A stretch of 64,000 nucleotides of DNA from Hemileia vastatrix (GCA_030280995.1 JASXTE010000015.1:25104501-25168500); one strand, 5' to 3'; shown: positions 46,543-59,791, numbered from the stretch's first letter. Numbers and translations: made by a program. Notes: generated by a model not told the origin, from the letters alone.

Positions 46543-48971
46543 ATGTCAAGTCTCAGATGTGTTGGAAAGTTCTCAATAACAATTGATCAAATTTATATGA
46601 ATGTAATTTCAAGATTTCAAAACTCACCGACACCCACGATTTTACAGCAAGGCCATTCGAATGTTCATATTTTTGGACTATTTGAAGAAAGAAAACCAAC
46701 CCTTGTCAGTAATCTTTCTCAAGTGCAGAGTCAGCACATTGGAGCACTATTGGGTGACATTGGCTCTGGATCTCGCCATTTAAACCAAAGAAGTGCCTTG
46801 AATCCTATGAAGCCTTTCTATTTTCATGCTTACTTGGTTCCAGTTTTTGGTAATCAGTATCAACTTTGGGGATGCCTCTTTTCTTCAAGTACACTAATCA
46901 GTCTTGCTAAAGAAGCATTTTCTTCTGCTCAAATTGATTTATGTCCAATCCTGAACTACGACTCCACTATCTTTTTTAATATCCCGCATGTAATTTTTGA
47001 AGGCTCTTTCCAAATATCTCAGAGTACTCAAGATTGGAAAGCTGATCAACTTATCCGAGGAATCAAAACAGTTCTCAAAACACATCAACTTCAAGCAATA
47101 AATTTTATGATTTACAATGAACAAATGTTAAAGGAAAAGTTGGATATCATGTGGAGGCACCAGGACAACCATTGGCTTAGAACTGGATTCGATGACTATA
47201 AAGATCAGTTTCCTAACAATCAATTAACACCTGAAGGAAACGGGTCAATACTTGCTGATGATATGGGTTTGGGAAAGACACTTTAAACTCTTTCTCTTAT
47301 AAGTGCAACTCAAGGTGAAGCAAGACAATTCCAGGTATCAGAAAATCAAGAAGGTATTAATCGGAGTTCAGCCACACTGATTATATGCCCCCTGGCAACA
47401 CTATCGAATTGGATCAATGAAATAAGTGTGCACTTTGAAGATAATGCGCTTCCTTTCAAGGTTCTTTATGGGAAGGATTGTCAAAATACTAATGTCAATG
47501 AGCTACAGGACACTGCTATTGTTTTAACGACCTATGAAACAGCTAGCCCAACGATGTCAAAAAATCAAAGCCAAAAAAAGATACCGGTGACTCAAATGCT
47601 CTTTTGGTATAGAGTTGTTTTAGATGAAGCTCAGTTAGTGCCCATTTCTATATCTAAAACTTAAAACTTAATTTTTATAATCAATTTTTATAAATATTCT
47701 TTTAGTTACATAAAAAATCATTACTTGCAGAGGGCTCAAACAATATTTGACTTGGAATCCCAACACCGACTATGCTTGACTGGAACTCCACTTCAGAACA
47801 GGCCCACTGACCTTCAAAGTCTCATATTTTTTCTTAGAATCAAAAAGTGGCAAGAAGACTGGTTATGGAAGAATTTCCTTTTTCCAGGTTTGCAAAAAGG
47901 AAAGGCTAATTCTATTAAATCAATCAATCACTTAATGAAAGTCATAAGCCTACTTAGAACAAAGGATGCAATTTTGTCTCTTCCAAAAAAGATTCAAAGG
48001 GGGATATTGGTTCAATTAGCAGATCCATGGAGGTCTAAACTTGATGTGCTTCAAGAAGGATTCACTGAGCGATATGGGCCCTCCAGAAGCACTGAATTCC
48101 CTTGGGACTCATCTGAGTTTCTAAGAGAGCTGACGATTTTAAGAAAATTCTGCAACCATCCAATCTACGAAAATCTGGATGAAACTCCAACTTTTGATTT
48201 CACCTGGCAGCATTCCGCAAAGATTTGTCATCTTATAGGCCACTTAAAAAACTTTTTGTCTGGTGAAAGGGGTATAAATCTTCCAAAAGCTGTTATATTC
48301 TCCAACTTTGCAGACTTTTTGCAGATGTAAGTGATTCTATAATGAATTGTTTTACAAAATTGTGTTGGCTTATTAAAAACAATTTTCTAATATTTCAAAA
48401 TAGAATAAAAATGGCTTTAGATGACCACAATATTAGGTATACCCAGCTTACGGGTGAACTCAGCAGGACAAAGCGAGACAAAAATATGCATGAATTCCAT
48501 TTTAATAAAAATTGCCAAGTTTTGGTTGGAACGATTCAGGCTGCAGGAGTGGGTATAGATCTCAGGTGTGCTCAAAATGTATATATAATGGTGAGCTCAA
48601 TGTCTTTTATTTCATATTAAGAACAAAAATATTAAATTTTTTATATGTTCAATGTTGAAATAGGAGCCAAATTGGAATCCAGCAGTTGAGCAACAGGCTG
48701 TTGATTGGCTGTATAGAATGGGGCAGCAAAATGAAGTAAATGTTTTGAATTATTTTGTACAAGGAAGTATAGAATTCAGCATGTATAAGATTCAAAGGAA
48801 AAAAATGGAGCTAACAATGTAAGCCAAATTTCATTTCTATAAATTTTAATGATAATAGTAATCATTAAAATTATGTTTTTGTTTTCAAGGCTAAGTGTCC
48901 CAAACAGTGGAAATGAGGAGTATGAGTGTGCAAACCTATTATTAAGGGAGTTTGTCAATCACTCACATTAG
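46543..48971 (+). CDS. SNF2-family (Rad5/HLTF-like) helicase, copy B; one premature stop
   Basis: Five exons (46,543-47,633; 47,733-48,326; 48,404-48,590; 48,664-48,818; 48,890-48,971) with GT-AG introns give 702 residues. Motifs in order are ADDMGLGKTL (I, ATP binding), LIICPLATLSNW (Ia), VVLDEAQ (II, a DEAQ box), LCLTGTPLQNRPTDL (III), QAAGVGIDLRCAQNVYIM (V) and NPAVEQQAVDWLYRMGQQNEV (VI). These place it with the Rad5/Rad16/HLTF branch of SNF2 translocases. The N-terminal ~200 residues are not recognised, and there is no RING finger. The only defect is TAA at 47,284-47,286 directly after GKTL, where the family usually has Gln; a CAA to TAA change would explain it. It ends tail to tail with gene Y. 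Possible role: opening chromatin or modified DNA for the element; inferred. Confidence 0.85.
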
Positions 48972-50074
48972 AGGAAGAAAGAATTTCAAGGAGAGCAGGT
49001 AAATTTATGGGATTTTGAGGATTTAAAAGTCTGAGTTGTTGAGGATTTAGAGATGCAAGATATAAGGGAGAATAACAGTCATTTGGCAAACCCCGGGGGA
49101 CATGAGAAGGATTAAGGTTAGGGGATAATGTTGAAACCAAACTTATTCTTTTGTACAAGGCCAAGTCCTTTAGCACACTTCCAGAGTAGGTTGAATTATC
49201 TTGAATATCAAAGTGTTGTTGGTCAAGATATTGTGCAACTTTAGAAAAATCTTCAGACCTCCATTGCATTAAGATACGTCTTAACGATCCATCATTATCA
49301 ATTTTGGTGTCTGAAAAACACTTGATGTTTGTGAAAAGGTTGTGATAAGTTTCACAATGTGGAAGTTGTTTAAGAAGTTTAGTTCGGTTAACTGAATTCT
49401 AAGAATCTTTGTTATTTTAAATAAAGGTCATAAATAAAAACGGTTGAAAAAAAGGGGAATTTCATACTTTTTTTTATTCTATATTTATGCTTTCTCACTT
49501 TGATTATTTCTTGAGAGCTATGAGAATCCTTCCCAAGTCTTAATCTATCAGCATGACCTAAAAACCAACGGTGAATAACTCCTATTTGATTTGAGAAGCT
49601 TATTTGATTTGAGTCAATTGGATATGCAATCAAATTATTGGTTTTTAAGGCATTGTCCCAGTGTTTAATGAGAATATTTGCCAAGACCTGGTTCCATTTG
49701 TCAAACCAATCTAGGTTCCAAGCGAAAGTTGATCCTGGGAAACCCCACATGTGAAGGTGCTCAATAAAAGATTCATGGAAAATTGGTGGAAACTTTTCCG
49801 AAACCGCTGAATTTGATTCTGGATGAGGTAGTTCAAAGGCAATGTTGCAAGAATTCCTGTCGAATGATGAAAATCTGTCTAATTGCTCTTCAGTAGGGTT
49901 TTATTTCCATCCATTTGATTCTGGTGACATATCCAAAAGTGAACGACAAAAATTGTGTATAGATCTACAAAAGTGAGAATTGAATGGAGGCAAAGTCTCA
50001 TTAAAAATTCTATTAAGTGTTCTTGTGTTTGTGGGCAGGTTTCCATGAGGAAAGTAAGAGCTACTAGGGTTCAT
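48955..50074 (-). CDS. Gene Y, copy B: transposon-associated protein of unknown function
   Basis: It starts at the ATG at 50,074 (MNPSSSYFPHGNLPTNTR) and runs to the stop at 48,955. One stop interrupts the frame (TAA at 49,901-49,903), and there is probably one intron near 49,400-49,470. Landmarks are FHESFIEHLHMWGFPG, WNLDWFDKWNQVLANILIKH, then HRWFLGHADRLRLGKDS and a Lys/Arg-rich segment. The C-terminal part has WRSEDFSKVAQYLDQQ, GLPNDCYSPLYLASL and PQQLRLLN. I know no domain for it. Proteins of this pattern accompany Tnp2 transposases in basidiomycetes, from memory, and it may be an accessory DNA-binding protein. Its 3' end overlaps SNF2 by 17 bases, as in copy A, and its 5' end faces Tnp2. 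Confidence 0.65.
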
Positions 50075-51150
50075 AAATAATTAGATTAAGAAAGTGTTCA
50101 ATTAAATTAAACAAAGAGGAAGGATAAATTGTTGAGCTCCAAAACTTTATGATAAAAGTTGATTTAAGGAGAAATATCACAAAAATTAAGAATAAGAAAT
50201 ATTTCAACTTTATGGAATTATAATATGCATAAATTATATTTTTATATGCAACTTGAACTCAAAAGGAATGGTATAAAATAAAGAGAATGATTATGTGATA
50301 AAAGCAGACTCATTTAAGAAACGGATTTTTTTTTCTTTTCAAAAAATTGTTCCACAAAAATAATTTGTTAAATGTGAGGCTATGTTCATTTTTTGATTAC
50401 CAAAAAATTATTTTTGGTCCAATATGATAGTAATACATATTCTATTGAGTAATTTTTGTTCAACTTGAATAAATAGACTAGAGTGTCACTTCATTACATT
50501 TATGTATGAAAAGTTATACAAGGTTTCAGCTTTTATGTAATTCTTTAAGGTTTACACTTTTGTAGCATCTATTATTTGAGTATTTTTGATTTTTTCTTTA
50601 TAGAAAATTCTACCTAGTACAGACCAATTTTCAAAGTGAAAGAAATATGTTTGTGATTGTTTTTTACAAAATATTAACCTTATTTTTGGGTTTAACTTTG
50701 ATTTTTGGAGTAATTTTTTAAATAATTACGTTAAAAATATGGATTACTTTTCTTATAGTCCATAACTAAGAATTTTTATCAAAATCAAATAATTATAGGG
50801 TAGTTAGATATAACTCAGAAGGCATTTGATAGAAAAATAATTAAGATGCTTGTGTGTACAACAGAATTTTTTCTATGATAGAAAATATTCTGATAAACAT
50901 GCATGCATTGTTGTACAAATGCAGAGAGTATACAGAATACAAATAAAGTAGACTGCATAACTTTAAATTAATATATAATTTATCTGATTAAAGATTAAAC
51001 ATTTAAACTTAAATAATTTCAACACATATTCCATCATATTCTTTTGATAAAAAAATGTAGCTTATATTAGCTAGTGTCTTTCAAAAAAAGGAATACCTTC
51101 AATCGGTAACTTCGAATAGCTAACTTATTCCTACAATTATCACAATTACA
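50075..51150. other. Divergent intergenic region between gene Y and Tnp2, copy B
   Basis: 1,076 bases without coding potential, the shared upstream region of two divergent genes. It matches the copy A interval in length once the MITE there is removed. Short stretches are still similar, such as GATAAACATGCATGCA here and GATAAACATGTATGCA in copy A, so some sites may be under selection. Confidence 0.5.
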
Positions 51151-54100
51151 ATGCCTCCATTTTTTCATGTATGTCAATGTCAAGATCTTGGATGTGTCAA
51201 TAGAAAGTATCAAACTTCTTCTGGGTCCTTTGAAGTTGGTATGGCTTTCAAAAGCTCTAATTCTTATGCAAAACATCAAGAGGAAAGAAATAGGAAGGCC
51301 CAGATGATTATTTCTTCCAACAATCCACTTAACATTGGAAGTTCCAGCTCCACAGAAACAGTAATCTGTATATCTATAGTTCAATGTGAGAATAAAAGTC
51401 TTTATGATGTTTCAATGATTTATTACATAGGGGTAGTTGCTATTGGGGGCAGAAGTATCTTCAACAGTCTCTAGAAACTCAAATCTTGGGGAACGGTATA
51501 GCCAAATAATTATGTGGCAGGCAGAAAAGCTTTCTCTTATTCATCATTTGAGCAAAGAAGGTTGTACTCAATTTTTGGATGAAGAAATTAAGAAGCTCAA
51601 ACTTCTAGGTGATAGTGGAATACTGGATTCTGATAGCATTGTCCGCCTGGTCCCATGCTCGATAGATACAGTTTTTAGTCGATTAAAGCTCAATCAATCA
51701 TTTTTCACTAAAACATGCTGTCCTAAATGCTTTGCTCTTTATGAGTATAACTCTGAATCTCAACCATCTATACTATGTTGCAATCAACCGTTTCTTTCAT
51801 CATCAAAGCGCTATTTAAAAATGTTTGGAGCAGGACAAATTGCAGTTAAATTTGATGAAAGGCTGTATTTGATGGAGGAACATCAAGAACATGTAAAATA
51901 CTTATCTCTTAAAACATTTCATCACCATTCTTTTATCGACTGGCTTAAGGAAAAGATCAAACTGTTCAAATTTGAGCTTCTGATTGAGAAGAAAACCCCT
52001 GTGGCAGAACGTGTAGAGTGTGATTTGATGAAGGATGTTTGTGATGGTTCAATTTGGAAAAACTTTCCCATAACCACTCCAGCTCTGGATAGAAATGATG
52101 ATGAATATAAGATAACTTCAGGCAACTTAATGTTTACTTTATATGTTGACTGGTTTAGGCCTGGTGGAAATAGGATTGGAGGTCATCAGAAGTCTGTAGG
52201 CAATATTATGATGGTGTGTATGAACCTACCTCAAGAAGATAGATACAAAATGGAAAATCTTTTTTTGTATGCTATTATACCTGGACCAACAGAACCCACA
52301 AGTGAACAGCTTAATCACCTTCTAAAACCACTGGTTAATGATCTACAAACTCTATGGGATGGTATATTGATTGAAAAGACACATCTTTATCCACGAGGCC
52401 GGAAATTAAGAGTTGCATTGTTCTCTTTGATAGGTGACATTCCTGCAATACGAAAATTGGCTGGCTTTTTGAGTCACTCTGCAAAAATGTTCTGCTCATT
52501 CTGTAATATCTCTAAAGATGAAATTAGTGAAAAGAATGTGGGAAATTTTTCATTACGGAATCATGAGGATCATATGTGCTGGGCAACAAAGTGGAAAAAT
52601 TCTAAGTCACATTGGGAGCGTGTATCAATTGTTCAAAATCATGGGGTACGATGGAGTGAGCTGAATAACCTTGAATATTGGCGTCCAACTGAATATTGCT
52701 CAATTGATGTTATGCATTCACATATGCTTGGCAACCTAAAAGATCACAGTCTAAGCTATTTTCAAATCCAAAATGCAGCAAAAGATCTAGAAAGAAAGCT
52801 GGAAAAGGATAAAAATTGGCATGTAAGAGAAGAAGATGATGATTTCTTTTCTGATACTTCACTGCACAAACATTCGAAAAAACGTAGAAGTAGCTTAAGC
52901 ACCACAAATAATGATGATGATGATACAGGACACACGAGACAGCACAAGCGGCAAAGACGTACGAGTTCAAGACAGTCATCAAGTCATCATGGACTAGATA
53001 ATGAAGGATTGGGAACAAATTGATCAAGAAGCCAGAGTAGGTCATCCAGCTCCAAATTTATTCCTACATATAGCGATTTGGCCTCAATACAGTCTCACAG
53101 CAGTGACATTAGGAATTCATTGTATAACTTAAGGCAAAGAAGCATTAGCATATCACAGAGTGAAGGATCTCACTCATCAAATGAGACAGCTAGAGATGAA
53201 GAAAATAAAAGGAAAGGTAAGGAGAAAGAAAATGAAGGTAGTAGTAATCCACGAATCACAGCAGCAGAGCTACAGGTTGTATGGAAGATGATTGATCAAG
53301 TAAGAAGACCTTCCTGGCTAACACGAGTTCCAAAATCAGTAGGATCTAAAAAGGAAGGATCCCTCAAGGCAGCAGAATGGCACATGCTGTATACTCTCTA
53401 CTTCCCTTTGTCACTTATACCCCTTTGGTTTGAAAAATTTAAAGAATCTGAATCTTCAGCTTCCTCAGCTGATAAACCAAGAGAATATTATCTTCTCAAG
53501 TCACTTGTAACATTATGCTCGATCAACAATTTTTTGACATTAAAAAATATACAGACTAATGAGCTTAAAGATCTAGATCAATTTCTGTTAGAGTATCGTG
53601 AGTGCCTTGAAGAGGGTTGGAAGAATATTAATGCAAAGCCAAATCTGCATATCACTCAACATTATCCTGAAATGATAAAGCGTCTTGGTCCACCATCAGG
53701 TACAGCTACTTGGTCTGGAGAGCGGGTGAATCATATATTATCTGAAATTCCAAACAATCACCATCCACGTATGTAATGTTTGTAAGCAATGATTTAAAAA
53801 CTCAGCTGTGCTAATTTATTAATATTTACCACAGGAGAGATACTGCTAACAATGCTCAAACATTGGTATCGGAATTCTAGGGTATTAGATCTTGGTGAAG
53901 CTGAAGATAATGATCGATGTGAGACTAAAAAAATCCATATTGATCTCGATAAACAAAACAAATGGATCCATCTAAGTATGGCATTATTTACTAAATGGGT
54001 AAGGGCACGAATGGGAAAAGAAACTTCAAGACGGGCTTTGACACCATCGGAGAAAAGTGGGGATTGGGTAGTTGAAAATGTAGCAAGCATATTGATACAT

Positions 54101-56604
54101 GGAAAGAGGTTTACTAGTTACCATCTTCACATTGCTAATTCAAAAATTGAATTCTACTATGGAAAAGATAGCCAGTTTGTGCAAATTGATGATCTTTTCA
54201 GATCAAAGGAAGAGAATGATAAAATATATTTAATAGTAAGTCCTTTCAAAAAGCTCCGTCCAGAAGAAACATCAAAGGATCCCTATGAGCTTTTCCCACA
54301 AGTGCATTGTCGGTTAGTAAGAGTAGCCAAAGCAACTCAAATTGTGATTAAGAAAGATGCAATAATTGGACATGCAGCTACTGTCGAGCACAAAAAAGGA
54401 ATGTTTGGAATCAAAGACGAGGTTGTCACTGCCATTGGACTGCAGACAGTAGTGAGTGAAAAAATTAATCAAATTTATTTTCTGTTGACTAACATCTTTG
54501 TGTTAATTTGGGATTGGGGAAATTTGTAGGATTGGTGATATTTGTAAATGGTGAAAGAAATAATTCAATGCTCGATTAAAGAATGCAATGCATCCAACTT
54601 ACCTTATCATAAATCAGTGAACAATTACTTTGGTTGCTTTTATTGCGAGAGAACCCATGCTTTCAATGAGTCATTTTTATCTTAAATGTAAGAATGAAAG
54701 AAATAAAATCATGATAATGAGAAATATGATAAAATTTTTACTTAATGAATGATCTTCTTGCTCATTCATCTACTATAAATAGTTTGACCTTCCAACTTTA
54801 GCTGATAGCTATATATTATTCACTTTATTTTTCGACAAGAGAACATACACGTTTACAAGACTATAATACATAGTATCTTTTTTTACTTTAGCTTTTATAG
54901 GTAAAAATTTTAACAACTGATTATTTTTATTTTATTTTATTTTATTACAGTTCATTATGGATGATAATTTTGAAGGGATGTCTGTTGACCCAACCGATTC
55001 TGATTGTTTTCCCCCTCAACATACTAATACTGGAAATACTCCTCCACCACCCTCTGCTGATCCACCTCCAGATGCATCTCAATCTGTACCACCTAATCCT
55101 AACCCACCACCTAATCCCAATCCAGGCGAAGAGTCTCATTCAGAACCGAGAAATTTTAATCCCAATCATCCTTCTGCTTCTGAAAGTGCTGATCAGCTAG
55201 GAAGAGATTGGGCTAGTGAAGTATTGAGGGAATTTTTCGGAGACCAATCATCATCTGCTCAGCCTAACCAAGGAGCAAGCACAAGTGGAGCAGGTAAGTC
55301 AAATTTGTAGTGTATTATTTTATTGAAAAAAAACCAATTTAATTAACTTATTTGAATTGTTAGTGAATCCCTCAATCATTATGGGTATCAGTGATTACCA
55401 CAGACTCAATTCAGCAGAGTCTCATGAGCGAGAACGGGGGTTAAGGGCTGTAAGAGGCTTAGTTAGAAGGAATGATGTTCCCAGTAGCTCGGACAGTCTA
55501 AATAGAAATATTTACCACTTTCTGAAGTATTGTCTTGGGGGACCAACACAAATAACAAAATATCCTGCCAGCCCAACACCTTTGGAGATTGAAAATTGGA
55601 AAGCTTGGAACCAATTCAAACTGTCCTAACCCAAGTCTAATCTTCTAACCGTGCCAATTCTGCAGCTGATCAACAATTTCTGATAACCAATTCTATAGAC
55701 TTCTTGCGATCCAAAATTCGACTACCCGAATTTTTCCAGCACCTGAGCCTCGAGGACTAAAAGGAGGAGCACCGATCCCACTTTCTGTCAAAAGAAACTT
55801 AGAGCGTGAATTGCAAGAAAAAGGTTTTTGGAAATTTGCGTTTGATTGGACTTGCCATGATTTTTCAGAATCAACTTGGAATCAAGTCATGGGAAGCATA
55901 GTATGCGACCACTGTACCAGATGGCTCACCACCTTGAATACAATCGATCAGTCAAAGCTTCAGTTCACTCAATGTGTTATTGAGAAGTGGGTAGTTAATA
56001 AGGGGAAGGAGATGATAAGGTTTTTTGGGCAAGAAGAGGAAAGGGTAGTAAGAGAAAAGATCGAAAAGAGGGCAAGGGCACAAGTAAAACGTTATCGGAC
56101 CAAGGTAAGTTTTTTATTTTACTTTGCTTTTTGTTATTATGAAGCTGATTTAGTTGGAATTCAGATTGCTAGTGCACGCTACAAGTTAGCAAGAGATCTC
56201 TGCAGTGATGTGCCAGGTTTTGTTGTGCTTTTTCATGATACTAGGTGCATCTCTGATATCGAGGAAGGCCCAGCACCAGCCCCAACTGCACCTATCCGAG
56301 CTATTCCTGGATGGCGAAATCCTGAACTCAATGATTTGTTTAAAAAATGGATAAGATGATTTAGGACATAGCCCATACACCAGCTCAAAGAAAATCAGCA
56401 TTAAAAACATATTCACGGTCATCAGAAAGGACAGTTGCACAAAATGGTATATTCAATGTTCCTAAATACCTCCCCAAGAATTGCTATTCAGCAACATTTT
56501 TGCAAGGATTATCTGTGAATGAACGTGAGTCACTTGGGGTTGGAGCTGATATTGATCTGGTAAAGATTCGGGAATCAATTAATAGAGCATCAACATCATC
56601 ATAA
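51151..56604 (+). CDS. Tnp2-type CACTA transposase, copy B; lightly damaged
   Basis: About 1,550 codons in six exons: 51,151-51,360; 51,437-53,768; 53,836-54,448; 54,951-55,293; 55,364-56,104; 56,165-56,604. The N terminus is MPPFFHVCQCQDLGC. Candidate catalytic features are D in YVDWFRPGGN (52,148), then GDIPA, the C(2)C motif CSFC (52,493-52,504), and D in SIDVMHSHMLGN (52,706). These correspond to the D, C(2)C and D positions described for CACTA transposases. A low-complexity Ser/Arg region (about 52,840-53,250) and a Pro-rich exon (54,951-55,293) follow. Defects: TGA at 53,021-53,023 within the Arg/Ser stretch (CGA likely), a small deletion with frameshift near 55,620-55,750, and stops near 56,359. 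It should cut and paste elements with matching termini if repaired or expressed elsewhere. Confidence 0.9.
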
Positions 56605-56820
56605 CTTAGGTATAACGGTGATCTTCTGTGTAATATAGCTATCTTATATTGAATTTTATGTATTCTGTTTTTTTTCAAAGCAGCTTGGTAAATGTTATAA
56701 AGTGATATTGAGAGAGAGTAACATTTTATTTAAGAAAAACAAATAATGTATGAGATATAAAAATGTATTTTCAACAAATTGATGGTCCATACCTCTTTAT
56801 GTCACATTTATGTATCCATA
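56605..56820. other. Short 3' flank of Tnp2, copy B
   Basis: AT-rich spacer between the transposase stop and the palindrome array, with no visible gene. Confidence 0.4.
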
Positions 56821-58757
56821 TTAATTTCAATTCAATTTAATGTTGACCAATACATAGTGAATACATGCTATGCCACTTATACTTTCCAGGCATTGCTACC
56901 ATTAAATATGCCAGTATCAAAAATTAATTTCGATCGAAATTAATGAGCATGATAATCATGAATTTCTGGAGTCAACTGCTTATTTTTATGCATGGTGCCT
57001 TGCCAACATTAATTTCGATCGAAATTACTTTTGATACTGGCATATTGCATGGTGTCTATTCCTGGAAAGTGTAAGTGGCATAATGTGTATTCATTACGTA
57101 TTGGTCAACATTAATTTCAATAGAATTTAATATTGACATTTTCATATTGAACCCAAACCAGCAAACGACCCAAAAAATTCTTCATAAAACTGCTCATTAA
57201 TTTCGATCGAAATTAGTGAGCACCATATACATATTGAATGGTAGTTATATCTGGTGTGTGTAAGTTGTAAAGCTTGTGTTCAATGTTTATTGGTCAACAT
57301 TAATTTTGATTGAAATTAATATTAATGTGTAAATGATATTTACATGCTCAATATGCATTGTAATGTGTTTACTTAAGAATAGAGTGCCCTACTTTTCATC
57401 TTACATAAAAATGCTTGTTGGCATGTCAAATTCAATTTTTATTAAAATTAATGTTGACATGTTACCATGCATAACAGTAAGCAACTGACTGAATAAATTG
57501 ATGATAATCATGAACCTTAATTTTGATCGAAATTAATGTTGCCAAGTGCAGATTGAAAAAAAGCTATGCCACTTACACTAGCCAGGCATATTTACTATTT
57601 ATTATGTATTGGTCAACATTAATTTTTATAGAAATTAATATGGATATGTAAATTTTATATTTACTCTCAACATGTATAGTAAATTTCAATACTTAAAAAT
57701 ACTTGCTGTCCTTTACATGTCATGTAAAAAAGCATTATATCATTTCAACATTAATTTTGATCAAAATTAATGTTGGCATGCCATTATGCATTGAAACAAC
57801 TAACTGACTGAAAAAGTTCATGATCAAAATGCTCATTAATTTTGATCAAAATTAATGTTGACCAATACATATTGAATATAAGTAATCTCCGCTTACTCAG
57901 ACCAGATATAACTACCATTCAATATGTATATGGTCAGCCTTAATTTCAATTGAAATTAATGGGAAGTTTTATGAAGAATCCTCTGGGTTGTTTTCTGGCT
58001 TGGGTTCAATATGCAAATGTCAACATTAAATTCGATCGAAATTAATGTTGACCAATACATAATGAATACACACTATGCCACTTACACTTTCCAAGCATAT
58101 ATACATGCAATATGCCAGTATCAAAAGTAATTTCGATCGAAATTAATGTTAGCAAAGCACCATGCATAAAAATAAGCAGTTGACTCCAGAAATTCATGAT
58201 TATCATGCTCATTAATTTCGATCGAAATTAATTTTTGATACTGGCATATTTAATGGTAGCTATGCTTGGCAAGTGTAAGTGGCATAGCATGTATTCATTA
58301 TGTATTAGTCAACATTAATTTCAATTGAAATTAATATGGACATGGACTATGCATAAAATTCCTATAAGTATAGGTAAGATAAGCAGTTAGATAAACTGGT
58401 TTGATCAAGTACACCATATAAAAATTGATGTTTTAATGCCTTGGTTAATTTCGATCAAAATTAATTTTAAGCCATGCATGTTGAATTTTATCTATGTCTG
58501 TGTAGTCCATGTGAAATGGCTTGTATTCAATATGCAGGGGTCTATATTAATTTCGATCGAAATTATGAGGTTCATTGCCTCATAAATTTGATGGTTTCTG
58601 TCAGTGTTTCATGCATGGTGCCATATGATACTTGTTGATTCCTATCAAAATTAATTTCAACACCAATATATTGAATACAAACCATGGCACTTACAGTACT
58701 TGGTCATAGCTAAAATTCAATATGCTAGTCTCAAAATTAATTTCGATAGAAATTAAT
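56821..58757. repeat. Palindrome array B: about 20 palindromes, spacers in both orientations
   Basis: Repeated palindrome ATTAATTTCGATCGAAAT (extended by TAAT in the best copies), starting near 56821, 56923, 57008, 57110, 57196, 57299, 57431, 57516, 57618, 57750, 57834, 57939, 58025, 58127, 58211, 58314, 58445, 58545, 58633 and 58735. Steps alternate between about 85 and 102 bases, with three steps of about 132. Spacers recur reversed: ATGAATTTCTGGAGTCAACT (56,958) returns as its complement near 58,175. The spacer with ATACTGGCATATTGCATGG (57,031) is reversed in the one ending ATATGCCAGTATCAAA (56,905), and the long spacer containing AAGTGTAAGTGGCATA recurs in both directions. Seven copies keep the intact CGATCG core. 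The array occupies the same place in the element as array A, but the palindrome is unrelated. Confidence 0.95.
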
Positions 58758-59791
58758 CAGGATCCATGAAGTTTATCAATAGTGTATGAGTTAAGTTTCA
58801 AGTCATATGTTTCATCATTTTCTTGCACCCATTTCTAGGTTATCTCAACAATTTTTTTCAAGTTTTATTATATTAATCAAAACTGTGGTAAGTTGTGAAA
58901 AATTAGCTAATCCAAATCTCAAATTGAATATTAATATTTTAATAATTTTGAATGTTGCTTAAGGTATTTCATTGGGTGATTCATAATAATATTTTATCAA
59001 CTTAGTAGTCCTATAACTTTTGAAAAGTAACAATATTGGTATAGTTAGGGACAACAATGCAATATCTTGTGCAGACTAAGATATATTGCAAAATAAAACT
59101 ATTCAATTTTTTTCCCCCCTTAGTTGTATCCAAGTTTATCAAAGGTTTGGTCATGGTGCCCACACCCTAGCCTGACACTCCTCCTGTCACTTAAAAAACA
59201 AATTCTTATCTTAAATTCTAATGTTACCAATTTTATATTTATAATTCATTTCTTGTTTGATGAGGCATATCAGTATATATTTGAATCTCGCATTGTCATC
59301 TGAAAGTAAATTTAACAAATATTCATAAAGGATTATCCTTTTTTTTCATATAATATACTAATTAAGTGTATCTCCATTGTTTAGGAGTAAATTCTAATTT
59401 AAAAAATTTTGTATTTACCCATGGCAATTTGCATATGGGATATACATTTGTTATTATTTGTTTTTCGCACTAAAAGTCCCCAAAGAATTAATAGTATTTT
59501 CTGTTAGCTACATCAAATTTCGCTTCAATATAAACAGATTGTGATTTAGCATGTTACTCAGTTTACCCCACTATGAATAATACATGTTAAAAAAAGCTCA
59601 AATAATATAAAATCCCCCTCTTTATGTTTTCTGTTTCTTTCATCCTCACTTTAATTTTAATCTTATTCAATTTTTTATCCTATTAAATTATCAACTTCAA
59701 TTTTCTAGAATAGAGTTTCTTATAATTATTCATCATATTACATCATAATTTTTTGATATCAAATACTTTTTTTTAATATTCATTAATCAAT
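58758..59791. other. AT-rich region upstream of gene X, copy B
   Basis: No gene recognised. A pyrimidine-rich run (TTTCTGTTTCTTTCATCCTC near 59,630) precedes the gene X start, as in fungal promoters. Confidence 0.35.

Noticed and set aside
54945..55200. Alternative frames in the proline-rich exon
   Set aside because: They are shadows of the Pro-rich Tnp2 exon, whose frame fits the splice sites on both sides.
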